This document shows, piece by piece, positions 1 through 7,733 of a DNA stretch of 64,000 nt; position 1 is the first letter of the stretch, and the number at the start of each line of letters is the position of its first letter. The notes beneath the pieces were generated by a model. It ran no database searches. It had not been told where the DNA came from and worked only from the letters and a program-made list of their open reading frames with translations. The position numbers and the translations under genes are program-made. The stretch is from Gottfriedia acidiceleris (GTDB lineage Bacteria > Bacillota > Bacilli > Bacillales > Bacillaceae_G). The stretch covers positions 1,364,001 to 1,428,000 of the forward strand of contig NZ_CP096034.1 in the NCBI RefSeq assembly GCF_023115465.1, written 5' to 3'.

Positions 1-546
1 TTACCTTTTTTAGTTACGGTGCTCTTGATTCTGTTCGATGTGGTAAAAGCGATTGAATTTACATTTTCTGTCATTTTTTTCTCGGTTTTTTCTTTTGGTA
101 TGCCAATGTTATTACTTAGCTTACGGTATTTTTTATATTTTTATTTGGTTCAGAAATCATAAAGTTCTATTTTATGTCAACTTTTGTGTCTGTTTTAATG
201 ACATTAATTTGTTTAGCAGTTTTTATTTTTGGAATGAATCATTACTACAAATCGTTTGAAAAGCGATTTTATTTCTCAGAAGAAACAACACATGCATTAG
301 AGAAAAAATCATTAATAGCGTACAAACATGAAACAAATTTGGAAGGAAAAATACATAGGGTTAAAAGAATTAGTTAGTGGAATGAAAAGTGATATGAATG
401 AAGGAGATATGGAACTAACTCAAAAAAGTTTGTACATGATCGAAGTTGTTAATAAAGAGAAACCTGCTGGAAAACCCAGTTATTACTATACAAAAAGTTA
501 TTATTACGAACGTAGTTTCGGAAAGTGGATTCCTTCATATAAATAA
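1..546 (+). pseudogene. Frameshifted small membrane protein gene, 5' end outside the window
   Basis: Three short open stretches read as one interrupted protein. Frame 1 is open from base 1 to the stop at 160-162 and encodes hydrophobic helices ending LLLSLRYFLYF. Frame 3 is open from about 120 and carries on plausibly (LFGSEIIKFYF, then a second hydrophobic segment and FEKRFYFSEETTHALEKKS) to 377. Frame 1 resumes at about 328 and runs to 546, ending SFGKWIPSYK. Joining them needs one indel near the T-rich run at 130-145 and another near 345-365. I see no good ribosome-binding site before ATG 174 or ATG 328, which argues against three separate genes. The family is not recognised. A pair of tiny real genes remains possible. 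Confidence 0.45.
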
Positions 547-555
547 AGCTTATAG

Positions 556-612
556 AACTAACGCAATGCTTTAGTTAAATAATATAATTGCTGATTTGTA
601 AGCTTTTTTATT
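556..612. repeat. GCATGC-family palindromic repeat with trailing hairpin
   Basis: An imperfect palindrome at 556-576 (AACTAACGCAATGC then TTTAGTT) is followed by GCTGATTTGTAAGC and a T run. The same 21 bases recur exactly at 1148-1168. It lies just after a decayed gene and may act as a terminator. Confidence 0.6.
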
Positions 613-706
613 GAATGTAATTTAATCAAAAAAAGTTAGTTGAAAGGTATATTATAGAATTGTACATAGGCAATTGATTAATTTATTAGTGTATTGAGGT
701 GGTAAA

Positions 707-1024
707 ATGATACCAGATTACTTAAGAATTAGAGCAACTACAAGAGAGAATCGATACCTTATTATTGATTATGTGGTTAGTTGTATTAATAATTGTTCGG
801 GATATGTTACAAACCACACCATGTATTCTGATGCAATTATAGTTATCAATTTCGAAATTGAATTAATAGGTGTAAGTAAACTATTAAATTTAATGAGTAG
901 CAATGGGATTAACTTGTTAAAAGAAAGTATTGAAATTAAAGAAAGGTTTCCAGAAAATCTTGGAAAAGAGTTAAAGTATAAAGAAATAATGGGTTCGATA
1001 CAAATATCTTTTTTTCATGAATGA
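707..1024 (+). CDS. Hypothetical protein, 105 aa
   Basis: This soluble protein of 105 residues begins MIPDYLRIRATTRENRY and has no signal peptide or membrane segment. The start is supported by GAGGTGG eight bases before ATG 707. The pattern is mixed alpha/beta, with a hydrophobic strand (AIIVINFEIEL) in the middle and a charged helix (KERFPENLGKELKYKE) near the end. I do not recognise the family. It stands alone between two copies of the palindromic repeat, with decayed DNA upstream, so it may be a small accessory gene. The good ribosome-binding site and uninterrupted frame make it likely to be real. Confidence 0.55.
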   Translation: MIPDYLRIRATTRENRYLIIDYVVSCINNCSGYVTNHTMYSDAIIVINFEIELIGVSKLLNLMSSNGINLLKESIEIKERFPENLGKELKYKEIMGSIQISFFHE

Positions 1025-1147
1025 TTTAAATTAATTATATAAAGTAAATTAGCCTGTATTTTATTTGCTGTTAGAGCGTTTCTGAATAAACTAAAGAATG
1101 ACATAAGTTTAAAAAATTATAAGTAACAAGTGTAGCTTTTCTTAGGC

Positions 1148-1207
1148 AACTAACGCAATGCTTTAGTTCAATGAAAAGTTAAGAAGCTGATTATCAGCTT
1201 TTTTTTT
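1148..1207. repeat. GCATGC-family palindromic repeat plus terminator hairpin
   Basis: The palindrome at 1148-1168 is identical to 556-576. A hairpin follows (AAGCTGATTATCAGCTT at 1184-1200) with seven T residues, a good intrinsic terminator for the 105-aa gene. The rest of the gap from 1025 to 1391 is AT-rich with nothing else recognisable. Confidence 0.65.
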
Positions 1208-1391
1208 GTGTTTAAAAATCATACATTAAAAGAGGGACTAATTCAAGATAATGGTAATTTTGTCCTTTAAAAGTGATTTCCTTTTATACAAAATAGATTA
1301 CCTTAGTACCCTAAAAATAACCCAATTGACGATTAGGAACACAAAATAGATAATTTACTTATTAACATTTAATGAATAAGAGGGAGTTTTT

Positions 1392-1745
1392 ATGAATCGG
1401 TATGAAAGGATTGAATCATTAATTATCGGAATTGTTTTTATGATTTTTTATGTATTTATAAAAATGGATTTTTCGATTGCCATCTCGTTGATTTTATTAG
1501 TTCTGTTTTTTGTTTTCTTATACTACACACAACATTTATTTAAAAAGAAGATGAGAGATCATGGATTGAGTCGTGGTTTTACTTCAAAATGGTATTTTAT
1601 TGTCATCTGCTTCTTATTTATTTTTCTTTATAATGGAATATTAAATATCGCATTTTTCGAACGTTCATTTTTAAAAGGCTCATCAACACTACTGTTTGGA
1701 GGATTAGGTTCTTTAATTGGTTCGTTTGTGAACATTAAAAATTAA
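1392..1745 (+). CDS. Small integral membrane protein, 117 aa
   Basis: The protein has about four predicted transmembrane segments: residues roughly 9-26, 29-47, 67-86 and 93-112. A basic cytoplasmic loop (KKKMRDHGLSRGFTSKW) lies between helices two and three. AGAGGGAG before ATG 1392 is a good ribosome-binding site. Size and layout resemble the small DUF-type membrane proteins common in Bacillus (DUF4181-like is one possibility), but no diagnostic motif is visible and I assign no function. It is monocistronic, with about 140 bases of AT-rich spacer before the next small membrane gene. Confidence 0.6.
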   Translation: MNRYERIESLIIGIVFMIFYVFIKMDFSIAISLILLVLFFVFLYYTQHLFKKKMRDHGLSRGFTSKWYFIVICFLFIFLYNGILNIAFFERSFLKGSSTLLFGGLGSLIGSFVNIKN

Positions 1746-1884
1746 TATAAATGAACCTTGAACGAGTGTTTTTTTGATGGTCTATTATAAAAGATTTTTG
1801 ATTCTTTATTAAATAAAGGCAGGATAGTTTAATAAGAATATAGAAACTTTCATTAAACATTTTATAAAATAGGGGATTAACTAA

Positions 1885-2136
1885 ATGAAAAATTTTGGGA
1901 TAATATTTGTATTTATGGGAGTTATTATGATGGTATTAGGTGGGTTCGAAAAGATACTTATTTCCTTATCTTTTAATGGTAATGGTAACGGTATTGATAT
2001 GACTGCTATTAAAAATTTAACACCTTCATATTTATGGAATATTACAAACTTTACCTTCTGGTTTGGATTATTATTTTTCATTATTGGTTTAAGTGTATTT
2101 TTCGAAATCTCAAAATATTTTAAGATGGAAAATTGA
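1885..2136 (+). CDS. Small membrane protein, 83 aa
   Basis: Two hydrophobic helices (residues about 4-22 and 50-73) flank a short polar loop containing a GNGNG stretch. ATG 1885 is preceded by AGGGGATTAACTAA, an acceptable ribosome-binding site. An overlapping minus-strand frame (1881-2081) is a shadow of this gene: it lacks a ribosome-binding site and has a proline-rich artefact composition. Function is unknown. The gene ends about 14 bases before a copy of the right half of the intergenic repeat. Confidence 0.55.
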   Translation: MKNFGIIFVFMGVIMMVLGGFEKILISLSFNGNGNGIDMTAIKNLTPSYLWNITNFTFWFGLLFFIIGLSVFFEISKYFKMEN

Positions 2137-2149
2137 TTTTATTAGTAAA

Positions 2150-2205
2150 ATGATCGGCTGTTTAGTCGATTTTTTTATTGAACAAAATGGCAGTTTAGTT
2201 ACATA
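2150..2205. repeat. Right half of the intergenic repeat family
   Basis: GATCGGCTGTTTAGTCG is followed by a T run and then ATTGAACAAAATGGCAG and TTTAGTTA. It matches 3909-3958 closely and 6121-6170 more loosely. The left AACTAA-GCATGC palindrome is missing here. The GGCTG/AGTCG hairpin with its T run could serve as terminator for the 83-aa gene. Confidence 0.55.
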
Positions 2206-2234
2206 AGAATAGTTAAATTTAGGTAAAAAAGTGG

Positions 2235-2250
2235 AAATTCCCCCAAGTTA
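2235..2250 (+). promoter_or_regulatory. Isolated AATTCCCCCAA motif
   Basis: AAATTCCCCCAAGTTA matches the motif found in pairs before the three subtilase genes. Here it is single, about 70 bases before the GC-richer island at 2320-2660. No gene on the plus strand starts soon after it, so its relevance is unclear. Confidence 0.3.
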
Positions 2251-2319
2251 CAAATACACGTTATGAAAGTATAATTTTCTAAAGTAATTAATATATAATA
2301 GAAAGATTTTATTTAGGAG

Positions 2320-2660
2320 GGAGAGGCTTTACCCTTCTTGCCTTAACGAAAGGTAAAATGTTGCTTTCTGCTATGCGTAAGGCATCAGCCCTCTCGATTT
2401 ACTAACATTTCGAAGCTCAATCCCTTCAAACATTTGGCTTTCAGCCCGCAACCTAGTTGTCTACGCTTAAAGATTAAAGTTACCTTTAATCCTTCAAGAC
2501 TCGCTACGAGTGAATGGCTAGTTCTTTCTCGACGAATCCCACCCGCTATATGATACGACCTAGGTTCGGCCGCACACGCATGCGTTAGCTCAATAGGGAC
2601 CGAGTTTGCCTCCGAGCCAAAATTTACTATGAAAAGCATATATGAGCCAATCATTCTAGA
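2320..2660 (-). mobile_element. GC-richer structured island, possible group II intron remnant
   Basis: This stretch is clearly richer in G and C than its surroundings and full of short complementary segments. Read on the minus strand it contains GTGTGCGGCCGAACCTAGG, TCGTATCATATAGCGGGTGG and AGTAAATCGAGAGGGCTG, with the texture of a folded RNA rather than of coding DNA. It recalls the 5' ribozyme part of a bacterial group II intron, but I see no domain V and no reverse transcriptase, so it would be a remnant. A minus frame across it (2385-2654) has a low-complexity charged translation and no ribosome-binding site, so I do not call it a gene. Another large structured RNA is the alternative. Confidence 0.35.
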
Positions 2661-2817
2661 ACTTTAAAACACAAAATACTGTTCTGTTCATTTTTAAGAA
2701 CAAACAGGAATATACATTTAATTCAGAATATATTTTAAATATTAGTATTTACCCAATTATTTATTTTGTACCTGAATGAAATCAATGAAAATAAAGTCAA
2801 TTAAGAGGAGGCTTTAA

Positions 2818-3762
2818 ATGGAAATTATCAAAAGTGAAATGACTGAATTATTGGACCATGTGGAATCTGAATTATTAGTGAAAGAAAAAATTGGTGAAGC
2901 GTTAGATTTGCTTGGCAAGAGTTTAAACGAAATGCGCGGAAAAGCATCGTTCGATTCCTGGAAGCAAATGATTTCCAATTGCTATCCTCAACATTCTATC
3001 AGTAGAATTCTCTTTCAAGATCCGCTAACACGGAGAGCGTTCCAAAAACCTAGAGGATATGCTGGAGATGCGATAATGATGGATCTCGTTTATGCTACTG
3101 AAAGTCAGTTGGGTTTATCAACCGATGAGAGCTTAACGGAATTTGGAAGAAATTTACACTCTCATGTTTTACAATTTTCTGCTTGTAAAGCAGTACGATC
3201 AAGAAAACAACTTATTGCAAAAACCATTGATGAGGTAGCATCCAAAATTAATAAACCACGGATTTTATCAGTTGCATGCGGTCATCTTCGTGAGGCAGAG
3301 AACTCAAAAACTGTTTTGGAAGGAAGGATTGGAAGATTTATCGCGCTCGATCAGGATATTGAATCACTTCAATGTGTTAAAAGTAAATTCACATCCTATG
3401 GAGTAGAACCAATACATGCATCCGTGAAGGATATTTTGCTAGGAAAGTTTGACTTTTCAGATTTTGATTTAATTTATTCAGCTGGTCTATATGACTATTT
3501 AAAAGATCCCGTTGCTATTAGCCTTACTAGAATTTTATTTGAAAAACTCAGTCCTGGTGGACGAATGTTGATTGCTAATTTCCTTCCTAATCACCAAACC
3601 GTAGGATATATGGAAGCGTGCATGGACTGGTGGCTTATTTATCGAGATAAAGTTCAAATGAAGGAACTGCTATCTTCTATACATGAAGAACGAGTTAAGA
3701 ATACTATAGTTTATGAGGATGTAGATCAAAGTGTAGTATACCTAGATGTGTTAAAAGCATAA
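2818..3762 (+). CDS. SAM-dependent methyltransferase, 314 aa
   Basis: An N-terminal helical region (1-65) leads to the conserved block DPLTRRAFQKPRGYAGDA at about residues 77-94. A class I Rossmann methyltransferase domain follows: motif I is RILSVACGHLREAE near 150, the acidic strand-2 end is IALDQD near 175, and YSAGLYDYL lies near 220. The PRGYAGDA block is typical of proteins often named extracellular factor (3-hydroxypalmitic acid methyl ester) biosynthesis or PhcB-like methyltransferases. The family assignment is by motif memory and the real substrate is unknown. AAGAGGAGG before ATG 2818 fixes the start. It is a single gene with the structured island upstream and a repeat downstream. 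Confidence 0.8.
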   Translation: MEIIKSEMTELLDHVESELLVKEKIGEALDLLGKSLNEMRGKASFDSWKQMISNCYPQHSISRILFQDPLTRRAFQKPRGYAGDAIMMDLVYATESQLGLSTDESLTEFGRNLHSHVLQFSACKAVRSRKQLIAKTIDEVASKINKPRILSVACGHLREAENSKTVLEGRIGRFIALDQDIESLQCVKSKFTSYGVEPIHASVKDILLGKFDFSDFDLIYSAGLYDYLKDPVAISLTRILFEKLSPGGRMLIANFLPNHQTVGYMEACMDWWLIYRDKVQMKELLSSIHEERVKNTIVYEDVDQSVVYLDVLKA

Positions 3763-3879
3763 ATTATATAGATCAGACAGTACCCATATTTGTGACTAAC
3801 AAAGCTTTTGATAAAAGTTTTCGAATATTTAGGATTCTTAGTTAAGATTGAGCCCCCATCATGGAGACTTTTCATATTT

Positions 3880-3958
3880 AACTATCGCATGTTTTAGTTG
3901 AACAACAAGTTCAGCTGTTTAGTCGATTTTTTTATTCAACATAATGGCAGTTTAGTCA
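3880..3958. repeat. Full-length intergenic palindromic repeat unit
   Basis: The left palindrome AACTATCGCATGTTTTAGTT (3880-3899) is followed by GAACAACAAG, the hairpin CAGCTGTTTAGTCG, a T run, and the tail ATAATGGCAG plus TTTAGT. This is the most complete unit in the window. Its right edge runs directly into the truncated membrane gene that follows. Confidence 0.6.
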
Positions 3959-4121
3959 TATATACAAAGGAATATTCTATCTTTCATTAGCAACTTTATT
4001 ATTATTAAATAGTCTTGTACATAAAATTTTAAAAAAGAAAGAAACAAATGATTTTGATTCTTGGATGTTGAGCGGAATTATGTTTCTATTCATTGGAGTA
4101 ATGGAATTATTTAATATTTAG
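3945..4121 (+). pseudogene. 5'-truncated small membrane protein gene
   Basis: An open frame without a start codon runs from the stop at 3942-3944 to the stop at 4119-4121. It encodes a hydrophobic helix (GIFYLSLATLLLLNSLVHKIL), a polar linker (KKKETNDFDSW) and a second helix (MLSGIMFLFIGVMELFNI). The pattern looks like the C-terminal half of a small two- to four-helix membrane protein. Its missing 5' part is replaced by the intergenic repeat unit at 3880-3958. The protein is not recognised. The frame lacks a usable ATG, so it is probably a remnant. Confidence 0.5.
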
Positions 4122-4146
4122 CGAATGAAAAATAATACTATAACTC

Positions 4147-4178
4147 TTCTTCAACAAACGCATGCGTTTGTTGAAGAA
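4147..4178. repeat. Perfect 32-bp palindrome centred on GCATGC
   Basis: The arms TTCTTCAACAAACGCA and TGCGTTTGTTGAAGAA are perfectly complementary with no loop. It shares the GCATGC core of the dispersed family but has different outer arms. From 4179 to 4575 there are only AT-rich sequence and two T-rich tracts (CTTCTTTTTTTA at about 4263 and CTTCTTTTTTTATTG at about 4362); I see no gene there. Confidence 0.7.
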
Positions 4179-4575
4179 AGTCTAAAAATGTGTTGTAGTA
4201 AATGAGGTCATATGTAGTACAAAAAGGATTGAAATAGCAGATAACATTCCTGCTTTCCTATCCTTCTTTTTTTACTATATAATGTGTGACATTTAATAAT
4301 GTTACCTTATTATATAGTATCATTGAAAAATTCACTTGAATTTAAATAAAAGTTTGATCCTCCTTCTTTTTTTATTGTTATCAGTTAAATGGGTAAAATA
4401 GGATTCAGGTAAGATTAACTGAAACATGATTTGTATTTATTTCCATACCAGTAAGGTTTAGTTTGTCAGTCAGTACAGTCTAACTAACTGGAACAAATTT
4501 TGTCTGAAATGCTGATCATTCGATTGGCATTTTCATTTTGGGGAGGACACATAACGTTGACCTATCATCCGTTTA

Positions 4576-5106
4576 TTATCTTGTTAAGTCCAACCAATTT
4601 GTATTCTTTTGACCATAACTGTCTTCATACCAACCTCTAGTAATCTGACTATCATTTACTTTTAATTCTTTTTTTACAATTTGAATTACTTTATCCATGT
4701 CTTCGTCAGTAAATTGATTAAGTTCTGTATGTATGATTACTCTTTCTATCAAGCCATTCCCATTCTCTAGGAAATCGACATTATACCATCTGTCTTGAAA
4801 TATTGGTTCAATTTCTTTATCTAAAACTGACTGCATGCTTATCGATTGTGTTTCGTTGTATTTAACATCTTGACATATTTTTTTAGTAATTGGAATTTTC
4901 TTACTTGTTGTGACATTAACCCATACATATTTCTTCCCTTTTTTGACCTTTACTTTCTTTGTCGTTTTGACTACTTTTGTAGTCTTTACATTTTTACAAA
5001 CATTCGTAGTCTTCACTACTACAATTTCTTTGTATTCAGCATTTGCTGTAATTGAACTACCTAACAAGATTCCTCCTGTTACCAATGCTACTAACGTTTT
5101 TTTCAT
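4576..5106 (-). CDS. Secreted protein of unknown function, 176 aa
   Basis: The protein begins with a clear Sec signal peptide (MKKTLVALVTGGILLGSS, cleavage probably after TANA at about residue 23). The mature part opens with a threonine/lysine/valine-rich stretch (KTTNVCKNVKTTKVVKTTKK) holding a Cys, and a second Cys lies at about residue 78, so a disulfide is possible. The C-terminal 80 residues (DRWYNVDFLENGNGLIERVIIHTEL...) look like a small alpha/beta domain. GAAAGG upstream of ATG 5106 supports the start. It is monocistronic. No family is recognised; the basic N-terminal region suggests a cell-envelope association, which is inference. Confidence 0.65.
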   Translation of the reverse strand: MKKTLVALVTGGILLGSSITANAEYKEIVVVKTTNVCKNVKTTKVVKTTKKVKVKKGKKYVWVNVTTSKKIPITKKICQDVKYNETQSISMQSVLDKEIEPIFQDRWYNVDFLENGNGLIERVIIHTELNQFTDEDMDKVIQIVKKELKVNDSQITRGWYEDSYGQKNTNWLDLTR

Positions 5107-5404
5107 TTTATTATCAAACCTTTCTACTTATGTAATGAAAAAATAATTTATATACCTTCTAAATCACTTATGTATAATAGTTATTTTCATTTAAGATCTT
5201 ATCATATGCACTATTATAGTAGACTTCACTTTTCGTTTTTTTCGAATGGTAATTATTGTTACATTAATGCAAAATAAATCCTAGTTATCTTGCCTAAAAA
5301 CGGAAATGAAAAAAACGACCAATCACCCGTTTGCAAATTGAAATAAATAATAAATTGGTGAATATTTACATTTTTTTGTTATCTATAATTTATGATTCTT
5401 ATTT

Positions 5405-5424
5405 AACTAACTCATGCAATAGTT
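5405..5424. repeat. Diverged GCATGC-family palindrome
   Basis: AACTAACTCATGCAATAGTT is an imperfect member of the repeat family, followed by GAACAAGTA as in the unit at 3880. It sits in the AT-rich gap 5107-5583, which holds no recognisable gene. Confidence 0.5.
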
Positions 5425-5583
5425 GAACAAGTAAATGGAAGGTTAGTGCAACAAGGAAAGTTTGAATTTTTATGAAAAAACAAAATTACGCCAATTACAA
5501 AATTTGATATGAACTATATAATTAACTTATTAAGTCTATTAAGATAAAAAAGTAATTCTAACAGGAGTTGAAAAACAACTAGA

Positions 5584-6087
5584 ATGAAAGTTTATAAGGC
5601 TAAAATCCAATTGATGTTTTTTTTCTTAGTAATTGCCTTAATTTCACTATTTTTAACAATTATGTTCACAGTTAGTTTAAGTCGTTTTACTGTTTCAAAT
5701 TTGTTCTATTGGATAGGGTTGGTAGCATTTACTTTTTTACTATTTTGGTCTTCATTCTCTATATTCCTTTCAAGAAAAAGAGGAAAGGGAGTATATTGGG
5801 ATGATGAAGGTGTGGTAGTTGATTTTAAAGGTAACAAAATTTTTTGGAACGAAATTGAGAATATTGAAATGCATAAAAATGAGAATGAATGGTTTACAAA
5901 ATCAACTTTTATTCGAGTTTTCATTTTTAAAGAAGAACAAGTTAGACTACGACATAAACTTCCTTTTAAAAATATTTTTTGGAGATATAGTGGTAGCATA
6001 AATTGGATTGAGATTGAAAAACCAAAAGAAATGCACGAAGCACTTATTCAAAATTGGCAAGCAAAAAACAAACTTAATTCTCTTTAA
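5584..6087 (+). CDS. Membrane protein with PH-like C-terminal domain, 167 aa
   Basis: Two transmembrane helices (residues about 10-30 and 38-58) form a hairpin. The cytoplasmic domain that follows begins KGVYWDDEGVVVDFKGNKIFWNEIENIEMHKN, a strand-turn-strand pattern typical of bacterial PH-like domains in YcxB- or DUF5381-like small membrane proteins. The exact family is uncertain. The upstream sequence GGAGTTGAAAAACAACTAGA gives a distant, weak ribosome-binding site for ATG 5584. A repeat unit lies just downstream. A minus-strand frame inside it (5706-5999) is a shadow. Confidence 0.65.
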   Translation: MKVYKAKIQLMFFFLVIALISLFLTIMFTVSLSRFTVSNLFYWIGLVAFTFLLFWSSFSIFLSRKRGKGVYWDDEGVVVDFKGNKIFWNEIENIEMHKNENEWFTKSTFIRVFIFKEEQVRLRHKLPFKNIFWRYSGSINWIEIEKPKEMHEALIQNWQAKNKLNSL

Positions 6088-6094
6088 CGTATCC

Positions 6095-6170
6095 AACTAA
6101 AGCATGCTTAGTTAAATAACACGATCGGCTGAAAAGTCGGTTCTTTTATTGAGTTAAACGACAGGTTAGG
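6095..6170. repeat. Intergenic palindromic repeat unit
   Basis: AACTAAAGCATGCTTAGTT (6095-6113) is followed by AAATAACACGATCGGCTG, AAAAGTCGG and TTCTTTTATTGAG, then a diverged tail. The layout equals the unit at 3880-3958, so this is another copy, placed just after a stop codon. Confidence 0.6.
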
Positions 6171-6269
6171 TGAAGAAGGATATTTTCTGTTTTAAGCGAA
6201 TTGTAATTCCAAACAAACCTTACACTAATTCATGTATTGAACATAACAGGAACAAAGGAGGTATGAGAT

Positions 6270-6707
6270 ATGAAAATCAATAGAATAGATCATGTGAGTA
6301 TAAACGTAAATGATCTTTCAGAGGCTAAAGCGTTTTTTCTTGATCTTGGACTTGAAGTGAAAGCGGAATGGGAATTGGAAGGAGAACAGTTGGACAGAAT
6401 AGTTGGGCTAAATGGTGTTAAAACGGCATGTGTAGGATTGGGGATGCCAGATGGTCGGGCATGGATCGAGCTAGTTAAATTTTATACGCCGTCAGATGAA
6501 AGAGATATTCAACAACCTTTTGCGAATACGCTGGGTATCCGACATATTTGTTTTGCAGTTGAAGATATTGAAGGTATTATTGCAAAACTGAAAAAGAAAG
6601 GCACTGAAATCTTTAGTGAAATACAGCAATATGAAGATAGTTATAAGTTATGCTACGTTCGTGGCCCAGAAGGAATTATTTTAGAGTTGGCCGAGAAAAT
6701 CAATTAA
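6270..6707 (+). CDS. VOC family (glyoxalase/dioxygenase-like) protein, 145 aa
   Basis: The sequence has two beta-alpha-beta-beta-beta modules of the vicinal oxygen chelate fold. The first opens INRIDHVSINVNDLSEAKAFF, with a metal-ligand His in DHVS. The second opens GIRHICFAVEDIEGII, with a His in RHI, and ends GPEGIILELAE, with a Glu in the usual metal-ligand position. These are the expected metal-binding positions of glyoxalase I-like enzymes, so it is probably an active metalloenzyme. Substrate cannot be deduced. AAAGGAGGTATGAGAT before ATG 6270 is a strong ribosome-binding site. It is a single gene. Confidence 0.85.
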   Translation: MKINRIDHVSINVNDLSEAKAFFLDLGLEVKAEWELEGEQLDRIVGLNGVKTACVGLGMPDGRAWIELVKFYTPSDERDIQQPFANTLGIRHICFAVEDIEGIIAKLKKKGTEIFSEIQQYEDSYKLCYVRGPEGIILELAEKIN

Positions 6708-6965
6708 ATATTAATAAACTATCGGGTGCGTAAGTGAACATTTGTCGGTATTTTTTACTATTTAATTGACAGTATTGATTAATTTAGAAATGGGGAAATT
6801 ATCAAAGATTTGATATTAAAAATCAGAGATTAGTTTTTTTCCAAGTAAAGAATTGAAGAAAAGGATTTAAGAAGAAAAATAACTTCTAACAATATAAACA
6901 GTTAGTAATTCCTTGTTTAGATAAATATAAGAAAACAACTATAAATTAGTACATAGGAGGATTTT

Positions 6966-7544
6966 ATGAGAAATTTGATTTTATTTTTACATTCTTCTTT
7001 AGATGGCTTTGTAGAAGGACCAAAAGGTGAAATGGATATTGGATGGGTATCTTATAATGAAGAATTAGAAAAGCATGCTAGAGAAGTTTTAAGTACAGTA
7101 GACACCGTGTTATGGGGAAGAGGAACATATCAAATGATGGAAAATTATTGGACATCAGTACCTTCTAGCCCTGAAGCATCAGAATATGAAATTGAACATG
7201 CTAAATGGATAGAAGAGACATCAAAAGTGGTATTTTCTACGACACTTGAAAAAGCTGAATGGAATAATACAAAATTAGTAAAAGAAAATATTGAAGAAGA
7301 AATTAAAAACATAAAAAAACAGCCAGGTAAAGATATTATTATTTTAGGTAGTCCAAGGTTTGCACATGCTCTTATGGAACTTGATTTAATTGATGTAATT
7401 AAAATTACGATTTCTCCAGTTATTATAGGAAGTGGTCTACCTTTATTTAAGGCCTCAGAATATAAACGCAACCTCTCACTTGTCGAAAACAAAACATTTA
7501 ATTCTGGTGTAATTGGCCTTACATATAATATTTTAAAATCGTAA
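6966..7544 (+). CDS. RibD C-terminal/dihydrofolate reductase-like protein, 192 aa
   Basis: The protein starts MRNLILFLHSSLDGFVEGPKGE, the characteristic opening of the RibD C-terminal or YyaP/YwjB-like family related to dihydrofolate reductase. Further family landmarks are the DTVLWGRGTYQMMENYW segment near residue 48, the IIILGSPRFAHALMELDLIDVI segment near 125, and ISPVIIGSGLPLF near 148. These correspond to the NADPH-binding and substrate-pocket elements. Such proteins are usually annotated as dihydrofolate reductase family with unknown substrate. ATAGGAGG seven bases before ATG 6966 sets the start. A bidirectional terminator separates it from the convergent membrane gene. Confidence 0.85.
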   Translation: MRNLILFLHSSLDGFVEGPKGEMDIGWVSYNEELEKHAREVLSTVDTVLWGRGTYQMMENYWTSVPSSPEASEYEIEHAKWIEETSKVVFSTTLEKAEWNNTKLVKENIEEEIKNIKKQPGKDIIILGSPRFAHALMELDLIDVIKITISPVIIGSGLPLFKASEYKRNLSLVENKTFNSGVIGLTYNILKS

Positions 7545-7638
7545 CTTAAATCGGCTGAGAAGTCCAATACTTAATATTTTTTCTTTAATTGCAGCAATCA
7601 TATGTTATGAAAATTTATTAAAGTAAGTGAGATATTAA

Positions 7639-7686
7639 GCATAAAGAAAGCCAATTCCTGGACTATGGATTGGCTTTCTTTATGCA
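7639..7686. terminator. Bidirectional intrinsic terminator
   Basis: The arms GCATAAAGAAAGCCAATTCC and GGATTGGCTTTCTTTATGC form a long stem rich in A on the left and T on the right. It lies between convergent genes ending at 7544 and 7734, so it can stop both transcripts. Confidence 0.8.
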
Positions 7687-7733
7687 AAAAACTTTTTTAC
7701 TCTTAATTTTAAGATAAATGTAAAGAACTTTGA

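Noticed and set aside
53-259. Plus-strand 68-codon frame
   Set aside because: Its translation is Phe/Cys/Asn-rich and incoherent, while the two other frames over the same bases read as membrane protein segments.
2385-2654. Minus-strand open frame of 89 codons
   Set aside because: It lies in the structured GC-richer island, has no ribosome-binding site and an unnatural composition, so it is more likely a by-product of a folded RNA.
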